Assembly (NCBI RefSeq): GCF_047948215.1
Contig: NC_134463.1
Location: 98,360,657 to 98,424,656 of the forward strand
Reading direction: 5' to 3'
Source: Lycorma delicatula
Taxonomy: Eukaryota > Arthropoda > Insecta > Hemiptera > Fulgoridae
DNA: 64,000 bases
Every line of letters starts with the position of its first letter. Position 1 is the first letter of the stretch. A program made the position numbers and the translations under genes. A model generated the notes under the pieces. It was given only the letters and a program-made list of their open reading frames with translations. It was not told the DNA's origin and made no database searches. This document shows, piece after piece, positions 1 to 13,018 of the stretch.

Positions 1-797
1 TGGTGTTGAAATAACAAAGAAAGAGGTAATTTTTTTACAGGTAGCATAAGCCTACTTTTTTAAAATTCTGTAATAGATGGGGGAAAAAGTAAATAATTAA
101 AGCTCAGGATTAAACATAAAAGTTGAAAACTATTTTCGAGTTATAACAAAAAGAATCGATTATATGGAATAAAATCGATTTTTTTTATAAAAGTTAATAA
201 AAGCTGAACTAACCACATAGTATTAAGTGTATTTAAAGAGTATATATATATCCTTAATAAATTAATATTGAATAGAAGTCTGAATGAATGAATATATTAA
301 AAAATTTCTGAACGAAATGCAGTTTTTTAGATTGTTAAATTCTCCGGTAAATTTTATTATAATAAATAATAACAGTTGAGCGCCACCGGTAACTCCACTA
401 AAAAAATGAGATGTATAATTTAATTTGAAAGATTTTCTACAAGAAAAATTTCCATACAATTTGAAATCGAGTTGTTTAAAAAAAAGGTCTTATTACTTTT
501 CGTTAAACCGTTAAATGGTGCCATAATTAAGAGTTAATTTGTAAAATTAATAGCTTAATAGCTTAAGCTTAATCCTTAGCTTTACTAAAGACACCACAAA
601 TTAATTAATATTTCTATAGAATTCTCTTGAAAATCAGGAGAAATGCTCTGATATTTAATAAATTTTTATTGTCTTTCAATTCAACCGAAGTAAATTTTTA
701 CAGAAAATTTAATAACGATCGCATTTGATTGTTAATTTTGACCCATTAATTCAAAATCTATTCACATTGTGAATGATGGTAATTTTAATATTTTTTA

Positions 798-800
<3 letters not shown>

Positions 801-830
<30 letters not shown>
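801..830. repeat. (GT)n microsatellite
   Basis: Fifteen uninterrupted GT units, followed by a short ATGT extension. Confidence 0.95.
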
Positions 831-838
<8 letters not shown>

Positions 839-2784
839 TTATTTTCGCTTTGTTATTTTAACTTATTTGTTATTAATTTATTCCAATTTTATTTTTTAAA
901 CAAATTAAACTATTATACAATTTTATTCGTTACTAAACAGGGCTGTTAGATTAAGAGAAAACTCATTAAATTTAAGTTTCAATAAAATTTTTCTTAAAAT
1001 TTATTCCTACCTCTAAAAATATATATTCTCTTTTTTTATTTTTCTGGCTCTTTAATAAGAGTTTTCTTATAATTTTTTCATCACTTGAAGCGTAGCCGGG
1101 AAAGGCATGCAACACTTTGTCCGCTTTTTAATCAGTACTCTAAAAATTATTTTTTTTAAATTTGAATGTTTTTAACCTTATCCAAACAAAAATAACGAAA
1201 TGAAGTTTTTTTTAAATGTTGTGTTAAAGAAAAATGAATTGTTTTGTATTACTCGTAAAAGTAGAACAGGATTTACCTTTTATATATTCCAGTTAATTCG
1301 ACTTATCGTGAGAAGCTAATTACTGTTTAATTACGCCATTATTTGAATTTTTATTAATTAATCTATACTGATAATATGAATATTCAAAGCTTAATTGTAA
1401 GAGCAGTTATATAATTCTAAATGATTTAAATCTGGATTTCAAAACTACTAAAAGTTAAGATACGATTTAGTATTTTTATATTAAATCAAAATTGTGTAGA
1501 CTTTAAATAAAAATAAAATATAAATAAAAATCATAAATTATAATTTTCGTCTCATTTTTAATTATTTTTTGTAGCCCAAAATTTCTGCAAAAAAAATTTA
1601 AATTAATATTTCTGTTTAATGAATGAGTTATGATAATTTAATTAAAATTTTTCGTGATTATAACAAAATTAAATAACCTTATATGTTTATTAGTTAAACA
1701 CAAAAAATATAATTAACATAAAATAGAAATAAGCCTAAAAAAAGAAATAATAAAGAGATAGGAAAAACAACACTTTTTTTGTCTTATTTTTTATAATTAT
1801 TCTTTGTTTAGATTTTTAAAATTTAATTTTTAATAATAAAATTAGTACAGGCTAAATATAGGGGCTATTCGTTTTTCTTTACTTAAGCAACGATTTTTAA
1901 AATGCAATGACAGAATTATCTTAGTATATTGTCAAGGTTGTATGGTAGAGTCAATTAGTTACTGAATATATGAATAAATTATGAACGCATAACGAAAACT
2001 ATGAATGACATATGGGATAAGAAGAAAACAAAATACAAAATGTTATTGATATGTCTTTATATCTCCTCCCATTTTACTTTCTTTCTTTTTTCTTTTAACT
2101 GCCTCCCTAATTTTTTTTCTTTTTTTTTACTGTGTTATCTTTTACTTGTATTCAAATGTCAAAGTCATGCTAATTGAAATTTTAAAATTTAATCTACAGG
2201 TTAATTTAACTTTAGATTTTTTTACATTACAGTAGCCGACATTTAAAGAATAATTTAACTACATTTAAGAAATTTTAGCTCAAGAATAAATTACGCTTGT
2301 TTAAAAATGAGGTAAATATTGATGAAACATATAAAATAAATTATTTATATACTTGTAAAAAGGCGGGCCATAGGCCCGCTGCGAAAATGTTATCCGGTTT
2401 ATGTCTCATTATACATGATTTTGTTATATGTTTTTGCCAATTGTAACTAAATAAAGTTTATGAATTTAGCGTACTAACGAGAAAACCTTTTCTAACGAAA
2501 AGCTTCAAAATCCTGAACATTTTAGCTGTTTCTTGAGTTGTGATTTTTTAACACAGTTCTAATCCCAATATTTTCCTTTTTTATCTTCAAAATATGAATA
2601 TAATTTTAGATAAATCTTTCGTATCAAGAAGTAGAAATCGTTCGAGAAGTTCGAACGAATGAATCATTCGTGCGCTTTATTCAAAATAAAAATATAAGTA
2701 CATACAGCAAACAAGCGAACCAACGCACCGTGCCTTTTTACTGGAGATATATTTTTTTTTGAGACTACGTCGGACGACTTAGTC

Positions 2785-3370
2785 GATAGACTTCCAATGT
2801 TCTTTGAAGAGCGCACCGCCTTAACCTTCCAGTTCTGCCCGAACTTTTACGACGATCTGATCATTGTTTCCGCATTTCTTCTGTAACTTCCACTGTGCGT
2901 CTTCAGTTCTTTTCTGTAGAGAATCTGTGTGTTTTAAGACTGTTGTTTATTTTTGTCTTGTCGAAAGCATCCTCGATCTTCAATCCGGTTTCTTCCAGAT
3001 ACTTCTTAATGGTCTGACGTATTTTCCACTAGTTCTCTTTTCCGAATTCCTGAGAACCACTTGTTTCAGAATTCGGTCTTCGGGCATTTGTAAGATGTAG
3101 AAAAACGATAAATCTTTCTCTTCTTCATCGCGCTGATAATCGGGTCGATTTATTTTTACACCGTTTCATAAATTGGAATTCGGCGGACCTCATTCTTCAG
3201 ATAATTTTTCTTTAACAGGTTCTGATGACCCTGCGTTCTGTTTTAATTAGTCGGTCGGTTTTAGCTTAATTTTTAATTTACAATAATAGTTTCACAGGCG
3301 TACAGTGCCTATGGGAGAACGAATGTTTTGTAGTGGCGAATTTTCGAGTGTATTGAAAAGCATTTTATTA
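2785..3370 (-). pseudogene. Non-LTR retrotransposon RT C-terminal fragment (lineage A)
   Basis: Minus-strand conceptual translation, with several stops and frame breaks, gives blocks typical of the region downstream of a LINE reverse transcriptase. These include ALYACETI (near 3310) and later AMKKRKIYRF and RIEDAFDKTKINNSL. The last two blocks align with the fragment at 47.65-48.65 kb (VEDACDKKKINYAL), so both are copies of one lineage. The catalytic RT core is missing and the copy is dead. Direction and family are supported by the internal comparison; naming the clade would need a database search. Confidence 0.6.
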
Positions 3371-3734
3371 CCTGATTTATATTATTTTAATATAAATATT
3401 TATTTAATTACGAATTAATATTTTAAGTCAATGTATGTTATATATATTTAATAAATATTTTTGTTCATTATTTATAGAGGTTATGCGTTTATTTATTTTT
3501 TTACATATTACACATATTTATCTGGAATATATTATTCAAAAGAACAATTAATTCTTTTAATATTTTAACGTATTTAGGTCTTTAATTTAAAATTTTAGTC
3601 GAAGGATTTTCCCTTCTGTGTAGATATGATGCAAGTATCATCATATTCCCTTTTATTGATTAATTCACTGTAATAAGCTTAAATCCCACGCGAGGAAATA
3701 TGGAATAAAAGTTTTTTAGCGTAATGCAAAATTC

Positions 3735-3815
3735 TATGCCTAACCGGGAATCAAACCCTGGGTTATTCTAATGAAATATTATTACTTTATCGATCCACCA
3801 TAGAGGTCGGCCACA
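3735..3815 (-). repeat. tRNA-like SINE head, degenerate (SINE-2-related)
   Basis: On the minus strand this stretch contains GGTTTGATTCCCGGTTAGGC, a Pol III B-box-like tract followed by a SINE-2-like continuation. The shared 3' tail of SINE-1/SINE-2 is not visible, so this is a truncated or older relative. Confidence 0.45.
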
Positions 3816-4587
3816 TAATTCATCGTTTCCCACAAAAAGGAGTAACAATTTGTTATATTTTACCATCTTTACAATTTTTTTCTAGCTACAATAACTTTTT
3901 ATAATGCGTTTAAAAATTTTCAAGTCCAAATATTATTAGTCGGAGTGGTTTTCTCTGAATGTAAGGATGTTTATTATGAAGCTGTTAGTAGAAAGATGTA
4001 ATCTAGCTTGTAGGGCTGAATATTAGTTACTGGCCTTTCGATGGACTTAGAATACTGTAACCGTTACTTAGAATGTAACCGTTTAAATCAGCGGTACGGC
4101 GGGAAATAACTTCAATTTTTACATTTCCTACAGTTTCTAGCATGGATTCCTTTTTGTTCTTCAGAAATTTTACGCTCTTTTTTTATTTTTAATTGACTTG
4201 TGCAATATTTATTAAATAATATCTAACAACGAAAGATTCTTTTAACAGAGAGGAATTTCCTAAAATACTAAATTAAAAAATATATTTTCCAGAGTTTAAA
4301 TTATTATTTTGAATGTGCTGAATAGCTTTTTTATTGAAATTTTTATTTTATATTGAAATATTAAATGCGCTAAGTGATCTCAAAGACAATGTATACAGTA
4401 AGAGAATTAAAAATCTGATTTTTTTTTAACAACTGTTACGTTCAAAAATCATCTTTATAATGTTTATTCAAAATATTAAAAAATAATGAAAAAATCTAAA
4501 CAAGCTTTAAATGACAATGTATTGATTTTCTAAATATATTTCACATTAAATGATTATAACATGGATTATCTTGATTATTATTTATAA

Positions 4588-5395
4588 CATAAGCTGACAA
4601 CACAGTTTTAGGAGTTTCCGTCACGCGGTTTTTTTCTGATGCACGGCTTACACACAACTTATTTTAAAATATTTTATTTAAACATAATATTTTTTTAAAT
4701 TTAATTCAATGATTTGAACTAAAGTGTGCGCGCATACCGTATTTCATTCGCGCGGGTGTGATGGTACTAGCGGCCATTTTAAATAATTTTTTACACTTTA
4801 AATATTAATCGTGTATTTAATACTACCGCCTAGTCACAACATAGCAGACGATTACAGCAGCTATACGTCAGTGCTACACTAGCGCTTCTTGTGATGAGAC
4901 GGGGTACTAATGATGCAGTATACCCACACAGCTGCAAATTTTAGAGCATTTCTTAGGGTGGGGATGCGATTTTTTTTTTTTTTTTGAAAAATTACTACTT
5001 TTTTATTATTAACAAATGTGCCAAAGAAAAATAAGATTTTAATTAGGCGAAATCTGGAAATACTCTGAGGGTGACTGCTCTACAGTCTCACTTGACTAAA
5101 GTTGAAAATTTAACGGCATCAATGCCCCATGTAAAGAAATAATCTGACCAAGTTTGGTCAAAATCAGTTTAACGGTTCTGGAAATATAAGGTGATCTAGG
5201 GTGCGACACCAAACATACACACGTACATACGAACATTTGGAAAATATCTATCCGATTTTTTGGATTCCTTAGGTGCCAAAACGTAAAGATCCGATGAAAA
5301 CCACATATGCCAAAATCGGACCGATTACAATAGTTTCCTTTCTAAAGCTGTAGCTATCCTGTAGCGCTAGACTGGAAAATTAAATATGAACTCCA
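4588..5395 (+). repeat. IR-X interspersed repeat, copy 1
   Basis: This copy aligns by eye with 13512-14075 and with 49258-50640. Shared landmarks are GCTGACAACACAGTT, the block CTAGCGGCCA, GTGCTACACTAGCGCTTCTT and the later TGACCAAGTTTGGT plus ATATAAGGTGAT. It contains a long poly-T tract near 4970-4985. No reading frame of substance runs through it, so it is probably a non-autonomous element; the class is unknown. Confidence 0.7.
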
Positions 5396-5805
5396 AACTC
5401 CAAAAAAAATAATAACTTCCTACATTTTCGAAAAACCGTTTTAAATCTAAATTTAAGTCATATACTTTCAAATGTATTGTGTTAATTTAGTAATGTATTC
5501 TAATAAAATAATATATTATTTTACGGTATTTTGAATTCAAAATATATTATTTTACGGTAATGAAGAATAAAGTAGTTTATAGTTCCAAAAACAAAAACCT
5601 ATGTGACAATGAAATTCCAGGTACAAAAATGCAACTGCTTCATAAATACATACCGTTTTTTTTTACATTTTATTTTATCCATTATATTCTCATTTTTAAC
5701 TGTAACATTTTGTAATTGAGTTACAATATTAACTCAATTAGCATTATTTTTCTTTTTTTTTTGTCAAATTATCTTAGAAATAAAGTTCATTAGCCTATAA
5801 CATTT

Positions 5806-6111
5806 AGCCCACCGGATTGGTCTAGTGGTGAACGCGTCTTCCCAAATCAGCTGATTTGGAAGTGGAGAGCTCCAGCGTTCAAGTCCTAGTAAAGGCAGTT
5901 ACTTTAATACGGATTTGAAAACCAGATCGTGTATACCGGTGTTCTTTGGTGGTTGGGTTTCAATTAACCACACATCTCAGAAGTGGTCGAACTGAGACTG
6001 TACAAAACTACATTTCATTTTCACTCATACATATAATCCTCATTCATCTCCGAAGTAATACCTGAACGGTAATTCCCGGAGGCTAAACAAGAAGAAAAAA
6101 AAAAGAAAAAA
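5806..6111 (+). mobile_element. SINE-1, full-length copy 1
   Basis: This is a tRNA-derived SINE. The head carries an A-box-like TGGTCTAGTGG and a B-box-like GTTCAAGTCC. A body (GTTCTTTGGTGGTTGGGTTT) follows, then a tail ending CCCGGAGGCTAAAC and an A-rich tract. Imperfect target-site duplications flank it: AGCCTATAACATTTA (5792-5806) and AGCCTGTAACACTTG (6112-6126). This shows target-primed retroposition. Confidence 0.85.
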
Positions 6112-6734
6112 AGCCTGTAACACTTGTCTCATGCCCGCGTTATATAGTTGGGGTCGTATATTATTAGTTAATCAGTTTAATTTTAATTACCGTTTTAGTT
6201 AAACCGATACAAACAGTTTAATTGGTGGTGTCTAATACAGTAAGCAGTCTTCAAAATAGAACCGTAATATCTTTACTTTGCCTATATAAATAAGACACAC
6301 CCGTTACTATAGCATAACATAATCAAAATAATTTCCCTGTGTGTATAATATTCCTTAAAATATTCTAAGCTTAGTGTTAACGATCTACGATTTTTGTACT
6401 TAATACAAACATTAATGCACATACAAAGATTATTATTATTATGTTATAATGAATATTATTTTTTCAACAAAACGAACAGTTTTCAGTCAGGTAGTTAAAA
6501 AATATTTCAGTAAATGTTATAAATGTTTCATTTTATCGAAGAAGCATTCGTTATACGTTTTTTTTTAAATTTAAATCTAATGATTTTTGTGTCGAATTAG
6601 ACTGATGATGTGAAAATAAATGTTTTTATAAGTTTTAATATTTGAATAACTTGGCTGTTGAATAGAAGACTGATTACTAAAAACTGTGGATGAGTTTCTA
6701 CATTTTTTGCTATTTTTAATTTTTGGAGCAGTTT

Positions 6735-7217
6735 TTACTTTCTAATACGAAGTAAAGGAAGTATTGTGATCGCGAAAAAATTAAGTTATCAGATTTCGAC
6801 GGAAATATCCATTTCGACCGCCCCTGAATCCATTTTGACTAGTTTCGGCGTGACATCTGTAACATATATATCACTGATAACTCAAAAACGATTAGCTGTA
6901 GGTTGTTAAAATTTTGGATTTAGGACTGTTGTACCATCTAGTTGTGTAGTTTCCCTTTTGATGTCAATCGACTTGACCAAAAATGTCCAAAAAAAGTCCA
7001 AAATCCCAAAAGATTTAATTTCGGACTTTTTCTTAATTGCAGTTAAGTCCCATTGAAAGCTTTTCAACAATATATCATAAGTGGTATTTATTTTCATTGG
7101 TTCCAGAGTTATAGCCAAATAAAATTTTAATTAATGAAAATAATTAAAATAATTATTAACCTGCGTTTGTAAAAAAAATCTACAATAAATAATAATTCAA
7201 TAATAACAATAAACATC

Positions 7218-7277
<60 letters not shown>

Positions 7278-7405
7278 AAAAAAATCAGAATTTATTAGGG
7301 AAATCAAACTTTATGTACTTTTCATATTTTTAAATAATAGAAGGAATATATGTAATTTAATAGGCGTATAAGTAAGTCATGCACTGTCCACATCAGATTT
7401 CTTTC
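6735..7405 (-). mobile_element. DNA-1 non-autonomous element, near full-length (minus)
   Basis: It begins with TACGAAGTAAAGGAAGT and ends with AAGTCATGCACTGTCCACAT, the reverse of the plus-oriented copies at 21.3, 27.6, 36.5 and 60.4 kb. The internal landmark GGTTCCAGAGTTATAGCCAA is shared with the other copies. An (AT)n tract has expanded inside it at about 7224-7274. No transposase frame is present. Confidence 0.75.
7224..7274. repeat. (AT)n microsatellite inside DNA-1
   Basis: About 25 AT units occupy a stretch absent from sibling DNA-1 copies, so the expansion probably happened after insertion. Confidence 0.9.
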
Positions 7406-7708
7406 TTTTATAGTTGAGATTTTAAAATTATGAAACAAGACGTAATGTTTTGTTTGTTAATTACCAAGAAAAGTTACGCAAAAATTTATCGCGTTAACGT
7501 CTGTAGATCGGCTTTAATATAATTTACTACATTAGAATTTTTTCTTAGAAAGAGTGCTGTATTTTGTTGTCCACTAGCTAACGAAAATCGATGAGTTAAT
7601 TTCAGTTGTTTTCATCAATACATGTTTTTTCAACGAGAGACGTCTATCCAGTACGCAAAATTTCATGCCCAAATTTGACTTCTTCTAACTTTTTAGACTC
7701 AAAGTTCT

Positions 7709-8005
7709 TTCTTTCTTTTTCCTGTTTAGCGTCCGGTAACTACCGTTTAGATAATTCTTCAGAGGATGAATGAGGATGATATGTATGAGTGTAAATGAAG
7801 TGTAGTCTTGTACATTCTCAGTTCGACCATTCCTGAGATGTGTGGTTAATTGAAACCCAACCACCAAAGAACACCGGTATCCACGATCTAGTATTCAAAT
7901 CCGTGTAAAAATAACTGGCTTTACTAGGACTTGAACGCTGTAACTCTCGACTTCCAAATCAGCTGATTTGGGAAGACGCGTTAATCACTAGACCAACCCG
8001 GTGGA
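7709..8005 (-). mobile_element. SINE-1, full-length copy 2 (minus)
   Basis: This copy lies in reverse orientation, with its A-rich tail at the low-coordinate end and its tRNA-like head (reverse of CCACCGGGTTGGTCTAG) at the high end. A perfect 15-bp target-site duplication, TAGACTCAAAGTTCT, flanks it at 7694-7708 and 8006-8020, indicating a fairly young insertion. Confidence 0.92.
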
Positions 8006-8120
8006 TAGACTCAAAGTTCTAACTTCCTCTAATCTGACTTTCCTCCAACAGTTTTAGCATTTATTATTAAAGTTGAATGTTTCTTTTAAATAGATGACAT
8101 TTATGCTAACCTATCCTCAC

Positions 8121-8144
8121 TGAGGTAAGTATTTACTTACCTCA
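8121..8144. repeat. Short palindrome
   Basis: TGAGGTAAGTA and TACTTACCTCA form an 11-bp inverted repeat with almost no loop. No associated feature is recognised. Confidence 0.6.
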
Positions 8145-8939
8145 TCACGTTTCGATGTTGTTAAACTTAATTTGGGGTTTAAGTAAGGTTTGAGTCGATG
8201 ACTTATTTGTTCCCAGTATTTCCTTATTATTTACAAAAGTCGAAATTATATAAAATAATATTTTTTTAAAGTTTTTTTGTTAATTTAAAAAAATTAATAT
8301 TAATTGTGTAGAATTAATTAGTTTTGTATAGTAAAACTGAACTATTTCATCAGTGCATTTTAAAGGCTATTTCTAAAAATGAATAAAAACCCTATTTCAT
8401 TTTCATCAACATTCCCACATAATTTAAATTTAAAATTATTACAATTTAAATTATATTCTTATATCTTTTCCACTTATTAAAATAGTATAATTTCTAATTA
8501 TTTTTTGTGTCGTGGAAACGAAAATATGAATTATTTTTTTAAAGTGTTGTAACTGGAACCCCATACACAAGGAAGGTTTAATTTAGGTGATATAGTCAAA
8601 AAAATATATAGGAATATTTTATCCAACGGGAATTTTTCAATTCAAATCCAAAAGTTATTTTTTTATTGGTTATTGAATGTTATTAATTTTGGGATTTTTT
8701 TTAATGAGCTTAATGTAAAATTTTAATGCGTTTTCATTTATGATACACTGAAGCTTCATATTTGTATGCTGAATAAAACGAAAAATTGAAAAAATAAATA
8801 AATAAGATTCTAAAAGAAATCCTTCAAAGAATCGCAAGTATGGTCTCCAAGGTTCCCGTGTAAAAATATAATTCATTAAAAACATTTTAGACTTTTCCAA
8901 ATGTATTCCATTCAACAACAATCAAATCTCTAAAGTCAG

Positions 8940-9550
8940 AAAATTTAAGTACCGCGGGGAAACCATCACGCCTAACATTTCCGAAAAAGCAACGACGAAT
9001 GAACGAGCACGCAAACTGATACACCCATACGACCTCACCCGCTACAATAAAAATGGATCTCTCTCGATGTCAACATCCGCTACTGCTAGACCGTCATCCA
9101 TTTCGATAGTTTGTGTGGAGCAGATTGCCTGGGTTCAATAACAAAATGTGACACCCAAGTAGTTAAACCCAAAGGAAGAAAGATACTCAAAAAAAAAAAT
9201 AGTTCTAAAGAAAACCGATGACAACTACTAATTCCAAACTAACAAGGAACTCTACACCTACTGTGAAAAACTCATTGACATAATCCGAAACGCAATATCC
9301 AAATCTACGGCCACTTTCTTGCATGAATGATGTAAAATTAACGAAACGTATCCTTACGTACATCAAATCTCAGAAGAACGATAGATTGATCGACGATATT
9401 CATAAACATATAGAAGAACATCACTGATGAAGAAATAAAACACATCTCGTGACAAAATCAAAAATTCAGAGGGGTTTCAAGAACTAAGAAAACAAGTCAA
9501 CGACAACTTGGTGTGGTCTGAGGAGAAAAAACAGTTTTATTCACAAAAAT
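8940..9550 (+). pseudogene. Non-LTR retrotransposon RT C-terminal fragment (lineage A, plus)
   Basis: Plus-strand translation, with breaks, reads KFKYRGETITPNISEKA, then RARKLIHPYDLTRYNK, later NKELYTYCEKLIDIIRNA and SRDKIKNSEGFQELRKQ. The FKYxGE motif is the segment following the RT palm, and the remaining blocks are the usual C-terminal connector of this LINE type. The middle appears deleted. It is markedly more GC-rich than the flanking intron, as expected for inserted coding DNA. The catalytic ADD box is not included. Confidence 0.6.
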
Positions 9551-10764
9551 GAAAAAAATTACTAGAGTAAAAGATTAGAATTCATATTTAAAGTTGTTCT
9601 CGCGGTCCATAGATGGGGTAAATCGAAGAAAAAATTATAAATCTGAAATTAATTTTGCAGTACGATATTATTTATGCACAACATTTTTTTTTTTCTTTGG
9701 ATTATATAGCATTGGCTGCAGTGGTTATTAGTCATGTAAAATCATTATACGTATCTGGCCGGATGAAACATTAATTATGCTTCTGGTCAAAGTAATATAT
9801 TTGTAAAACATTTTCGAAATTAGTGTACTTTCCTCTTAGTCTGCTGTTACGACAGGTACAGGAAACACCAGGGGACTATTATATCCTACCACCTGCTTCT
9901 CCATCGGTAGGAAGAATTAGTATTTTCCTTTCAGTTAACTGTTTTTTAAAAATATATAAATAAGCCAAATCGATCAATATATTATAAAAAAAATTATTTA
10001 ATTAAATGTTACGGGTAGAAAAAGAGAACGTAAGTTCTGATTATTGCAATAATCGTAAATATTAATAATTGGTAATGTCTAAAATTCAATGTTAGCAATA
10101 AGAAAATAAGGCTGTATTTTTTGATAAAGTTAATGTTTTTTCCGAAAAATTGACCATATATAACTTTAAAGAAAATAACATGTATGTAATATGTTAAGAA
10201 TTTTTTAATTACAAATCGAAATTTACAATAAATTCCTTCCTACCGCATTCATTAGTAAACTATAGTTAAATATTTTTTTTAATACCATATGAAATTTACA
10301 ATTCTTGTAATGCAGTACTGCGTAATGATACTTTTTTCAGATTAGATTTATTAATAGATGAAAAAAGAGTTCTGTATTAAATGAAATTAGAATTATTTGA
10401 TAATTTTTTTTTCAGTTATGTGCTTAATCATACGAGTAACTTAGTTATAAATCTTCTTGAAAACGAAAAAATATTATTCTTATCTTATCTTTTGTTATTG
10501 GGTCTATATAACTTATACATATGTATATATCATAGATTTAATTAAAATAAAAAAAGTAGCAATAATGATTAAAATTAAAAGCATTTTTTAAAAAATCCAG
10601 TTAAAACAAAATGACTAAGTAAATTTCATTTGATCTTTTTTAAGATAGCCTGATTTCATAAATTATTAAGAATAGTTTTTTGTTAAATAAAAATACATTT
10701 TTTAATTTTTTTCTATATCTTAAGTCACTTTTTTGTTGCATTTAAGCATATTTAAAAAAAAACA

Positions 10765-11225
10765 GCTAATCGAATTGAGTTAAAATTTAACTAAAGCAAT
10801 GTTTTTCCCCTGGAATAGTTTAAGCAAATTTGGTTTTTAGACTTTTTTTTAACTGCAGTAATAAGCCATCATTGAGAGCTTTTCAACCATATATCATGAC
10901 TGGTACTTATTTTCATTGGTTCCAGAGTTATAGCTAAATAAAATTTTAATTAATGAAATATTTAGATCTTAAAAGGGGAAGGCACATCGGTTCGAATCAG
11001 ACTTCATTTCCTTTTTTTTTTTTAATTTAAATATATTGATTTATTAATAATTATTAACCTCTGATTTTAAAAAAAAACATTACAATATATAATAATTCAA
11101 TAATAACAAAAAGAGAAAAATTATAAATGAAATAAAATTTTATGTACGTTTCATTTAAAAAAAATGTGTATGTGTAATTAGTTGGCGTACAAGGAAGTCA
11201 TGTGGTATCCACATCAGAATTTTTT
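10765..11225 (-). mobile_element. DNA-1 partial copy (minus)
   Basis: This copy is truncated or eroded at its low-coordinate side. It retains TGGTTCCAGAGTTATAGC, the GGTTCGAATCAGACTTC block, and the conserved end GTACAAGGAAGTCATGTGG followed by TATCCACATCAG. Confidence 0.75.
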
Positions 11226-11639
11226 AACAGTCGAAACTGATGTTTTCTGTTAAGCTTTTAAAATATAAATATACCTAATGTAAAATTCTCAATAAAATAC
11301 TAATGTTTAATATTTTAACTAAGTTTAATTTTTTTTTTTACAAGTGAAAAATTTAAAACTTGGTTAAAATAAATTCCAACCATTATATAACTTTTCTACA
11401 AACAAGATTTTAAGTACGAAAATAAATCGATAAATCAAACAAAGTTGGCAAAAATATTAATTAATTTATTTAAACGCCGTTAATTTCTATTATTAAAATT
11501 TTTTAAATCTAATTTTCTTTGACGTCCTTAACTGCCGACAGAATGGTAGGGGTTATTGATATGTTTATTTATTCAATGCTCAATCTATTGGTAAAATATT
11601 ATTAAATTTTTATAATCATCATTTTTTTTAATAATCAAT

Positions 11640-12130
11640 CAGTTTCTTACACACTCTTGAATGTGGTCAATTAATAACAGAACCTTCACTTATACAAATA
11701 ACATACATAGGATTTCATCCTGAAAAGATGTTCTACAAAGCAGTCATGACCCGTAGTCACCCTGAAGACTGCCACAAATTCACTTCGAAGATTGTCATCA
11801 GGAATTATATCCTTACCATTAATAAGATCTATATTCTGTTTACTATTCATCTGAGTTGTTAGATAATTCAGGAACTTTCCTTAAAACGTATGGAGTGGTA
11901 AGTCAAGCTAACGTTTTAGTCATCATTATATGTAAGCATCCTTGCTTTCCCAACGAGACAGCCTTCTTATTTCCTAAGAATTCAATATGAGATGGTATCC
12001 GTTGAAAAATAAATGAAACGGTAACGTCACCTAATCTACGAACAGACTGCCTAATTTTCGATATTCATGACATTATTGAGAGACGAAACGACGAGATTTC
12101 TTGGAGGGCAGATTTAGAATTACGAGTACA
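11640..12130 (-). pseudogene. RNase H domain remnant of a non-LTR retrotransposon
   Basis: Minus-strand translation gives QRIPSHIEFLGNKKAVSLGK (about 12005-11945). This corresponds to the conserved (Q/W)xPSHxGIxGNExADxLAK block of LINE-encoded RNase H domains, here with the catalytic-region E/D positions mutated to K/V. Farther downstream VFRVTTGHDC and EHLFRM recall the C-terminal 'LTTGHDCLAxHL' block of the same proteins. A stop and divergence follow. It is a dead fragment. Confidence 0.6.
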
Positions 12131-13018
12131 AAACAGTACAACTTTCTTGGACATTTCAGATCTTGCCAACTGCTGTTGGCCAGAAGTACGTAATGGTTAT
12201 TGTGGAAGTACGAGATTTTCTACGCTGAAAAGAGGAAAAAACTCCCGTCTTATCTCTTTGATCTTCTGTATAAAAAACCCTTTTGAGTTTTTAAACGACG
12301 TTTATATGGGGCATATTTATGCCATTAGTCGTCAAAAGACAATCTATTTAATTTCTCTGGAATGATTAGCGATTCTTCAGTATGAAAAATTATTGTGATA
12401 TATTATTTTGCGTTTTTTGTTATTTTTTTGTATTACTCGTCAAAGTTTAGAAAGCGTTAACACATAGACGCATAAGAGTTTCTATCTGGGGATTCTGAAG
12501 TAGCGTTTAATGGTTAGACATGTATCTGACTTATGACCGATAGCAGAGTGTGATAGCCTTAATTTCCGTCTTTCATCAAAAAGATTTCGGATACGAATTT
12601 CGAATTATATTTCATATATTCTCTTTATTAGGCTGGATACTCTTGTCTAATAAATGTATTAGGAAAGTAAGACTCCAGCCTAATACAGGAATAAAAAATT
12701 TGGAAAATATCCCGAGTATGCTCAAAAAATAATGAGAAAAATGGATATAAAATTTACATCCGTTAAGATCAAAATTTAGAATAAATACATATTTTTCACT
12801 ATTCTTTCAATTTTTTTGCTCTATATCTTTGTATACAAAATAATTTTTAATTTCACGCTGCATGACTATAATTTTGCGATATCTACTAGAAAATACCGCT
12901 ATTAAAACAAACTGAAGAAGAATTAATGTATAGTATATCCTGAATATTGAACGTTTTCTCTAAAAGGTTTTCTTCATTTAATTTCTCAAACATGGTTACC
13001 GCTGATATATATTTAATT

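Noticed and set aside
5806..5900. Possible functional tRNA gene at SINE-1 head
   Set aside because: The head recurs in several copies flanked by target duplications and joined to the same body and tail.
12147..12732. Plus-strand frames of 60-72 residues
   Set aside because: The first lies next to the antisense of the RNase H remnant and the second has no coding evidence.
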